DNA from: Promethearchaeia archaeon
Lineage (GTDB): Archaea; Asgardarchaeota; Lokiarchaeia; Sigyniarchaeales; SOKP01
Assembly: GCA_029856375.1 (NCBI GenBank)
Contig: JAHQWX010000059.1
Coordinates: 1-8,450, forward strand
Direction of reading: 5' to 3'
Length of the DNA stretch: 8,450 bases
Both the position numbers and the translations under genes were made by a program. The notes beneath the pieces were generated by a model that saw only the letters and a list, made by a program, of their open reading frames with translations, searched no databases and was not told where the DNA came from. Shown piece after piece: positions 4,371 through 8,450 of the stretch (position 1 is its first letter; each line of letters opens with the position of its first letter).

Positions 4371-5372
4371 ATGAGTATTAGGGAATCATTGATTAAGTAT
4401 TTAACATCAATTCTTAGGGCTTCAAACGAAACTCTAATGGTAATATTATGCGACGAAAATGGATTATTAATCGCACATATTGGGAGAAAAAGTGATATAG
4501 ATTTAGAACCAAATATTATCACTGGAATTGCTTCAATTGCGTTTTCTGCCAGTGAGGAGAATTGGAACGATTTGGGTATCAAAGAGCAGATAATTGCTTT
4601 TTCTTTTTTTGAGAAAGTGTGTTTAATTACTATAAAAATAAACCAAACTTTACTAACAATAGTGCATAAATACCGAGATGATTGGCCTTTGGATCCGGAC
4701 AACTTAGCTAGTAATATGTACCATCTGAAAAGAGAAATTGGTAATTTTTTTGGTGGATTTCCTAATTCAGAAAATGACTTAGAAGAATTCTCTGCTAAGG
4801 TACGGAGTTCCATATATTTGTTTTCGATGGGAACAGATATTCCCTTTAATTCCTATAATAATGAGGATTATTCGAGCTTAGAAGTGCTTCAAGCTATTAG
4901 TAATGTATTGGACTCAATAAAAAATCCAGTATTTTCTAGATATAGCCTAGTAAATCTATCAGGATTGACATTAGATGCAAGAGATATAGATGGTCAATCG
5001 CTCCCAATAACAATAGAAGCTTTTTCAGCGAATGCGAATGTTGGATTCCAGAAGGTCATAGAAGAGTCTCAAAACATCTCGTTAGGCAGGTTGTTATCTT
5101 ACATTTGCATATCAGGTCAAAACTCTGAATCTCTACATGGTATATTATCTTGTCATTCAGGAAAATTAAAATTTTCTGACGAGAAAACAAAAGAATCTAA
5201 TATTCAAAATGTCTCCTTTGTAGGTTTATTTCCATTAACATATGGAGGAGTTCCTGTAGTAGGAGAAGCAAGAAATATAGTATATTCTATTTTAGAAATT
5301 ATTGGTACAGATGATGTCACGGAAAAAGTGATTGATTCGATAAATATTATCACTAGTTCGAAGTTTGACTAA
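4371..5372 (+). CDS. Roadblock/LC7-like protein, possibly with two roadblock-type domains
   Basis: 333 aa. Residues about 3-105 look like a roadblock/LC7 (longin-related) domain: an N-terminal helix, then the strand-turn-strand ILCDENGLLIA typical of the family, a helix with IITGIASIAFSA, and two more strands (IIAFSFFEKVCLITIKI, QTLLTIVH). Residues about 168-320 seem to repeat the plan in a diverged form, with a helix (LEVLQAISNVLDSIKNPVF), SLVNLSGLTLDAR as the strand turn, and strands ending FPLTYGGVPVVGEAR. Roadblock proteins (MglB, Ragulator, dynein LC7) bind and regulate or scaffold small GTPases, and Asgard genomes carry many. The nearest GTPase gene is at 2921, on the same strand across the tRNA island. 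There are no transmembrane segments. The stop overlaps the tsr3 stop by 4 nt, convergently. The first domain call is firm; the second is inference from pattern. Confidence 0.8.
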   Translation: MSIRESLIKYLTSILRASNETLMVILCDENGLLIAHIGRKSDIDLEPNIITGIASIAFSASEENWNDLGIKEQIIAFSFFEKVCLITIKINQTLLTIVHKYRDDWPLDPDNLASNMYHLKREIGNFFGGFPNSENDLEEFSAKVRSSIYLFSMGTDIPFNSYNNEDYSSLEVLQAISNVLDSIKNPVFSRYSLVNLSGLTLDARDIDGQSLPITIEAFSANANVGFQKVIEESQNISLGRLLSYICISGQNSESLHGILSCHSGKLKFSDEKTKESNIQNVSFVGLFPLTYGGVPVVGEARNIVYSILEIIGTDDVTEKVIDSINIITSSKFD

Positions 5373-5824
5373 GATTTCGATTCTTTTTCGAAATTTAATC
5401 TTAAAAATTCGTTTCCCCAAGAAAATTTTGAAAGCAATAATTTCGCAAACTCCTTAAAACCTAAAATATAAAGAGTTGCGGCCAAGGCTTCAACGGAACT
5501 AAGTTTTTCCCATTTTCCATAATTAACTGGATTACAAGCAATTAAAGGTGGGAGCCTCCTTTTGTTTTTTAGCGTTAATGTATTAATTTCTAGAATATTT
5601 TTCCATGAACAGTCGAAAACAGTAATTCCGTATTTGATAGCTAATTCCTTATCAGATTTAGCTAATTCTTCATTGGCAAAGGGATCTAAAGCGATAGTAT
5701 TTCTCATTTGATTGGTTAATCCATTAGTGGTTGTGAGTAAATTAAATTTTTTCAGTCTCAAGGCAGTACACTTCGATGGATCGCACTCATTATAATGGAC
5801 TGCAAAAATTCTAACTTTTTTCAT
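5369..5824 (-). CDS. tsr3: Tsr3-type rRNA aminocarboxypropyltransferase
   Basis: 151-aa protein of the Tsr3 (DUF367) family, which transfers the 3-amino-3-carboxypropyl group of S-adenosylmethionine to a pseudouridine of small-subunit rRNA near the decoding site. Family motifs in order: YNECDPSKCTALRLKKF, ALDPFANEELAKSD, VFDCSWKN, RRLPPLIACNPVNYG, LSSVEALAATLYILGF and FSWGNEFLRLN, spanning nearly the whole protein. The ATG at 5824 is chosen because the family starts here. The longer frame would add 39 residues encoded partly by the poly-T tract behind the thermosome gene. No Shine-Dalgarno is visible. A TATA-like palindrome centred about 27 nt upstream implies a leaderless mRNA. It lies 55 nt after the thermosome gene, but a strong poly-T tract and its own TATA element suggest a separate transcript. 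Confidence 0.95.
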   Translation of the reverse strand: MKKVRIFAVHYNECDPSKCTALRLKKFNLLTTTNGLTNQMRNTIALDPFANEELAKSDKELAIKYGITVFDCSWKNILEINTLTLKNKRRLPPLIACNPVNYGKWEKLSSVEALAATLYILGFKEFAKLLLSKFSWGNEFLRLNFEKESKS

Positions 5825-5845
5825 AATATTATAGAAAAGGTGCTG

Positions 5846-5857
5846 ATTTTTAAAAAT
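5846..5857 (-). promoter_or_regulatory. TATA box of tsr3
   Basis: ATTTTTAAAAAT, a perfect 12-base palindrome whose centre is about 27 nt upstream of the tsr3 ATG at 5824. That spacing would put the transcription start at or next to the ATG, which fits the missing Shine-Dalgarno. Confidence 0.45.
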
Positions 5858-5860
5858 TAG

Positions 5861-5879
5861 AAAAAAAAAGAAAAAAAAA
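5861..5879 (-). terminator. Poly-T terminator of the thermosome gene
   Basis: On the minus strand, immediately after the TAA stop of the thermosome gene, come nine Ts, a C, then nine Ts. Such T tracts are the known archaeal intrinsic termination signal. No hairpin precedes it. Confidence 0.7.
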
Positions 5880-7508
5880 TTAATCCATATCTGGCATTTC
5901 TGGCATACCAGCACCAGCTTTTGTTCCACCTGAAGCAGCAATCACATCGTCTATTTTTATTATCATAGACGCAACCTCTGTTGCGGATTGTATTGCTTGC
6001 ATTAAAATATCTAAGGGTTCAATGACTCCTCCTTTGATCATATTTTCGGGCTTTCCTGAATAAACATTTACACCGATTGATTTTCCATTAGGATTATCGT
6101 GTTTAGACCTAATTTCTACCAATAGATCAACAGGATCAAAACCTGCGTTTTCTGCTAAGGTTTTAGGAACAATCTCTAAAGAGTTTGCATAAGCTTCAAT
6201 AGCTAATTGTTCTCGGCCACCGATTGTCGTCGCAAATTCTTTAAGTTGCTTTGATAATTCAATTTCTGCGGATCCTCCACCGCCTAAAATATATGGATTT
6301 TCAACTATAGTTCTAACTACGCATAAAGCATCGTTCAAAGTTCGTTCAGCTTCATCAACCACATGTTCAACACCACCTCTAATTAAAATACTAACTGCCT
6401 TAGGATCTGAACATTCTGATATAAATATCATGTTGTCAGATCCTACTTTCTTTTCTTCCGCAAAACCAGCTGTTCCGAGATCTTCGTTCGAGAGTTCTAC
6501 GAGATTCGTAATTATTTTTCCTTTCGTCGCTCTTGAAAGTTTTTCCATATCTGAGCGTTTTACTCTTCTCACTGCGATAATATTTTCCTTAGCAAAAAGA
6601 TTTTGTGCTTTATCATCTATTCCTTTTTGACAGAACACAACAGTTGCTCCAGAGTCTACAACAGCTGATACTTTTCTTTTAAGAACATTTTCTTCTTCCT
6701 CAAGAAACAAATTGATTTGATCAGGCGTTTGAATTTTAATTTCTGCATCGAATTCCGTCTTCTCAATTTCTAAAGCTGCATCAATTAACGCAATTTTTAC
6801 ATCTTTCAATTTCTTAGGCATCATTGGATGTACAATTTCTTTATCAATTATTAGACCATCAATTAATTCGGTATCCGATAAGCTCCCCCCTTCTTTCTTA
6901 ATTATTTGTATCTGATCCAAGTCAATTATTTTTGTATCGCCTCTCACATCGACAATTTGGAGTACTGCGCTTACCGCAATTTCGGCGTAGTGTTCTCTTG
7001 CACCAGCTATCGATTTGCTATTCATCGCAGTTATTGCGGCTTTTTTCAATATATCTTTATCAGAAGCGTCGGTTTTATCAGCAATATCTTTTAAAACATC
7101 TCTACTTCTAATTAGCGCTTTTCTATATCCCCTTAAAATAATCGTCGGATGAACCGATTGGTCCATTAATTCTTGAGCAGATTTTAATAATTCTCCTCCA
7201 ATTATCACACTCGTTGTAGTGCCATCTCCAACTTTCGAATCTTGGGTTTTAGCAATTTCTATCATCATCTTTGCAGCAGGATGTTCAACATCGATCTCGT
7301 CAAGTATGGTTGCACCGTCGTTGGTAATAGTAACATCTCCCAACGAACCAACTATCATTTTATCCATTCCTTTTGGTCCTAAAGTAGTCCTCACAGCTTC
7401 AGACACAGCAATTGAGGCGGCAATATTGTTTCTCTGTGCATTCCTTCCTTGTCTTCTTTCAGTTCCTTCTTTTAGAACAATAACAGGAACTCCAGACAAT
7501 TGAACCAT
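5880..7508 (-). CDS. ths: Thermosome subunit (group II chaperonin)
   Basis: 542-aa subunit of the archaeal group II chaperonin, the CCT/TRiC relative that forms a double-ring ATP-driven folding chamber in the cytosol. Full family length. Equatorial ATP-site motifs: [10 protein letters not shown] (42-51), NDGATIL (63-69), HPAAKM (76-81) and GDGTTTS (94-100). The second equatorial half holds [14 protein letters not shown], with the conserved acidic residue used in hydrolysis, and [26 protein letters not shown]. The apical part between is intact. The tail is short (GMPEMPDMD) rather than a long GGM repeat. The start is the ATG at 7508 with GGTGG 7 nt upstream and a TATA box at about 7550. Argininosuccinate lyase is divergent from it, and tsr3 lies downstream beyond a poly-T terminator. 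Confidence 0.98.
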   Translation of the reverse strand: MVQLSGVPVIVLKEGTERRQGRNAQRNNIAASIAVSEAVRTTLGPKGMDKMIVGSLGDVTITNDGATILDEIDVEHPAAKMMIEIAKTQDSKVGDGTTTSVIIGGELLKSAQELMDQSVHPTIILRGYRKALIRSRDVLKDIADKTDASDKDILKKAAITAMNSKSIAGAREHYAEIAVSAVLQIVDVRGDTKIIDLDQIQIIKKEGGSLSDTELIDGLIIDKEIVHPMMPKKLKDVKIALIDAALEIEKTEFDAEIKIQTPDQINLFLEEEENVLKRKVSAVVDSGATVVFCQKGIDDKAQNLFAKENIIAVRRVKRSDMEKLSRATKGKIITNLVELSNEDLGTAGFAEEKKVGSDNMIFISECSDPKAVSILIRGGVEHVVDEAERTLNDALCVVRTIVENPYILGGGGSAEIELSKQLKEFATTIGGREQLAIEAYANSLEIVPKTLAENAGFDPVDLLVEIRSKHDNPNGKSIGVNVYSGKPENMIKGGVIEPLDILMQAIQSATEVASMIIKIDDVIAASGGTKAGAGMPEMPDMD

Positions 7509-7515
7509 TGATTAT

Positions 7516-7520
7516 CCACC
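7516..7520 (-). promoter_or_regulatory. Shine-Dalgarno site of the thermosome gene
   Basis: GGTGG on the minus strand, 7 nt before the ATG. It matches part of the 16S tail complement and supports this start. Confidence 0.5.
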
Positions 7521-7544
7521 TTTTATGAATACAATTTTATTTTT

Positions 7545-7555
7545 TATATTTAAAG
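7545..7555 (-). promoter_or_regulatory. TATA box of the thermosome gene
   Basis: Minus-strand CTTTAAATATA. The expected transcription start about 25 nt downstream gives a leader of roughly 15 nt, just enough to hold the Shine-Dalgarno. A small palindrome TATGT-C-ACATA (7561-7571) lies directly upstream and could be a regulator site. Confidence 0.45.
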
Positions 7556-7712
7556 ATCCCTATGTCACATATATTTTAAATTTTATTTTGTGATGAAATC
7601 AGAAAAAAGAGACTATAAAAAGATAAGATGATAAATTATTTTTAAAGCAATAATAATAGATTAAATAAAATTTTTATCGAAATGAAAAATGCATAGCAGA
7701 TTAAAATTTACA

Positions 7713-7717
7713 GGTGA
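7713..7717 (+). promoter_or_regulatory. Shine-Dalgarno site that points to an ATA start of argH
   Basis: GGTGA (within CAGGTGAATT), a close match to the 16S tail complement. Its last three bases are also the in-frame TGA stop bounding the argH frame. The ATA at 7724 is 6 nt downstream, a normal spacing. The ATT at 7718 is too close, and the TTG at 7784 is far too distant. Confidence 0.55.
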
Positions 7718-7723
7718 ATTGAG

Positions 7724-8083
7724 ATAAAAAAAGATAACGATCTTTATCGATCCAGATTAAATAAGACTCTGGACCCTAAAGTTTTGAAATTTTTATCTTC
7801 ATTGCAAGATGACCTTTGGTTTGCAGAGGAAGACGTAATTGGGACTGAAGCTCATAATATAATGCTTTTTGAACAAGGTATTTTAAACAAGGAAGAGATT
7901 TCGAAAATTCTTTCTTCCTTAGAAAAGGTTAAAAAAAAAATTGAAAAGAACGAATTAGAATTAGACTCATCCTTTGAAGACATTCATCCTTTGATTGAAA
8001 AGATGGTAATTGATGATATCGGCATAGAAATAGGAGGAAAAATCCATACGGGAAGATCTCGAAATCCGTTCACAACTTTTTAA
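7724..8083 (+). CDS. argH: Argininosuccinate lyase, N-terminal fragment, broken at 8066
   Basis: Last enzyme of arginine synthesis, splitting argininosuccinate into arginine and fumarate. About 114 native residues are present of the usual 450-500. The reading LYRSRLNKTLDPKVLKFLSS, QDDLWFAEEDVIGTEAHNIM and LFEQGIL matches the ArgH N-terminus, and FEDIHPLIEKMVID followed by GGKIHTGRSRN is the first conserved substrate-binding region. Family members continue DQ after HTGRSRN; here the frame reads PFTTF and stops at 8083, so the rest of the enzyme is missing. The first ATG/GTG/TTG in frame is TTG 7784, inside the conserved part. Upstream there is only ATT 7718, ATA 7724 and CTN codons before a stop. 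ATA 7724 has the good Shine-Dalgarno and is my choice. Either a real truncation or, more likely, a false join at about 8066. Confidence 0.88.
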   Translation: MKKDNDLYRSRLNKTLDPKVLKFLSSLQDDLWFAEEDVIGTEAHNIMLFEQGILNKEEISKILSSLEKVKKKIEKNELELDSSFEDIHPLIEKMVIDDIGIEIGGKIHTGRSRNPFTTF

Positions 8084-8147
8084 AAACCCACTCATAGAAA
8101 AGGTCTTGATTTGTCCTCCGGAATATATATTTTTAAAAGGGGACGAC
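8066..8147. other. Probable chimeric join, then non-coding leader of foreign sequence
   Basis: argH homology ends abruptly at 8065, after the codon for the final Asn of HTGRSRN. From here on no argH sequence can be read in any frame. G+C rises from about a third to roughly half within about 80 bases, and the next gene is bacterial in type. No terminal inverted repeats, target duplication or integrase is visible at the boundary. This looks like an assembly or cloning chimera; a genuine insertion or rearrangement is the alternative. Confidence 0.65.
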
Positions 8148-8450
8148 ATGATACACGCTGTTACATTGCTTGCAAGCTCTGAATTTTTCAAAGGAATATC
8201 CAGATCGAGCGTTCAAGCCCTCGCGGATATTGCAATTCCAAAGAATTATAAGAGGCGAGAGATCCTCTTCACCGAAGGACAGAGAGGGCATTCGATCTAT
8301 CTCCTTGGAAACGGGTGCGTGCAGCTCTCAAAGAGCAGTCTCGACGGAAAAGAGGTTGTGATCAAACTTGTCAGATCGGGCGAAATATTCGGAGAGGTGA
8401 TCCTCTTTGAACAGGACTCCTACCCCGTATCAGCCTGCGCTAAGGAGAAC
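8148..8450 (+). CDS. Crp/Fnr-type transcription regulator, cyclic-nucleotide-binding domain (3' partial)
   Basis: 101 residues are visible and the frame is still open at the window edge. The sequence follows the N-terminal effector domain of the Crp/Fnr superfamily: LLASSEFFKGISRSSVQALADIA, then YKRREILFTEGQRGHSIYLL and GNGCVQLSKSSLDGKEVVIK, then LVRSGEIFGEVILFEQDSYP. The phosphate-binding cassette region GEIFGEVILF lacks the R of the cAMP-binding RxS signature in the visible part, so the ligand is unknown. There is no N-terminal Fnr cysteine cluster. The DNA-binding helix-turn-helix would lie beyond the window. The ATG at 8148 is preceded by GGGGA 4 nt away. Codon use is G+C-rich in third positions (CTC, ATC, GGA, GAG), unlike every upstream gene, which points to a different, bacterial source genome. 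Confidence 0.88.
   Translation, partial: MIHAVTLLASSEFFKGISRSSVQALADIAIPKNYKRREILFTEGQRGHSIYLLGNGCVQLSKSSLDGKEVVIKLVRSGEIFGEVILFEQDSYPVSACAKEN

Noticed and set aside
5825..5941. N-terminal extension of the tsr3 frame (39 residues with a run of Phe)
   Set aside because: It is encoded by the poly-T terminator, the promoter and the end of the thermosome gene; Tsr3 proteins start at the ATG at 5824.
8106..8131. Bacterial -35/-10 promoter (TTGATT ... TATATT) before the Crp/Fnr gene
   Set aside because: The spacer is only 14 nt, well short of 16-18, so I do not call it; the TTGAT half-site alone is not enough for an Fnr box.
8066..8147. Insertion sequence or integration site at the argH break
   Set aside because: No terminal inverted repeat, direct repeat, transposase or integrase is visible on the available side.
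8170..8361. Open frame overlapping the Crp/Fnr gene in another frame
   Set aside because: Low-complexity basic translation without family features; a shadow of the real gene.
1..8450. CRISPR array, phage defence cluster or other mobile system
   Set aside because: No regularly spaced repeats and no defence- or transposition-type proteins; apart from the 3' segment the genes are housekeeping or Asgard signalling types.

Overview
The window looks like a piece of an Asgard archaeal genome, most like Lokiarchaeia. It is A+T-rich (about two thirds by eye). It carries archaeal information-processing genes (Orc1/Cdc6, aIF1, group II chaperonin, Tsr3), tRNA genes with bulge-helix-bulge type introns, and two protein types that are abundant in Asgards: a Ras/Rab-like small GTPase and a roadblock/longin-like protein. 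The last ~385 bases do not match this picture. They have clearly higher G+C, a bacterial-style Shine-Dalgarno and a Crp/Fnr-type regulator, and they begin in the middle of a conserved argH motif, so a chimeric join is likely.

Layout. 1-1248 (+): Orc1/Cdc6, its 5' end cut by the window edge. 1245-2729 (-): a three-gene run, transcribed aIF1 -> unknown 151-aa protein -> protein with a SWIM-like zinc motif, converging on orc1 with overlapping stop codons. 2730-2920: divergent A+T-rich promoter region. 2921-3448 (+): small GTPase. 3582-4214: tRNA island with Asn(GTT) +, Glu(TTC) - and Leu(TAG) +. All three are interrupted: Asn in the anticodon loop, Glu in the D-loop, Leu in both the D-loop and the T-loop. 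4371-5372 (+): roadblock-like protein. 5369-5824 (-): Tsr3. 5880-7508 (-): thermosome subunit. 7724-8065 (+): N-terminal part of argininosuccinate lyase, broken off right after its HTGRSRN motif. 8066-8450: foreign-looking segment with the 5' part of a Crp/Fnr regulator, cut by the window edge.

How the genes fit together. Most are housekeeping: replication initiation, start-codon selection, 18S-type rRNA modification, protein folding, arginine synthesis. The GTPase and the roadblock protein flank the tRNA island and could be partners, as MglA/MglB or Rag/Ragulator are, but this is inference from family and proximity only.

Most notable observations: (1) the dense, mostly non-canonical tRNA introns, including a two-intron tRNA-Leu and a D-loop insertion site shared by Glu and Leu; (2) two conserved genes, aIF1 and argH, whose conserved N-terminal sequence extends upstream of every in-frame ATG/GTG/TTG, so each seems to start at a near-cognate codon (probably ATA). 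This is striking for aIF1, the factor that polices start-codon choice.
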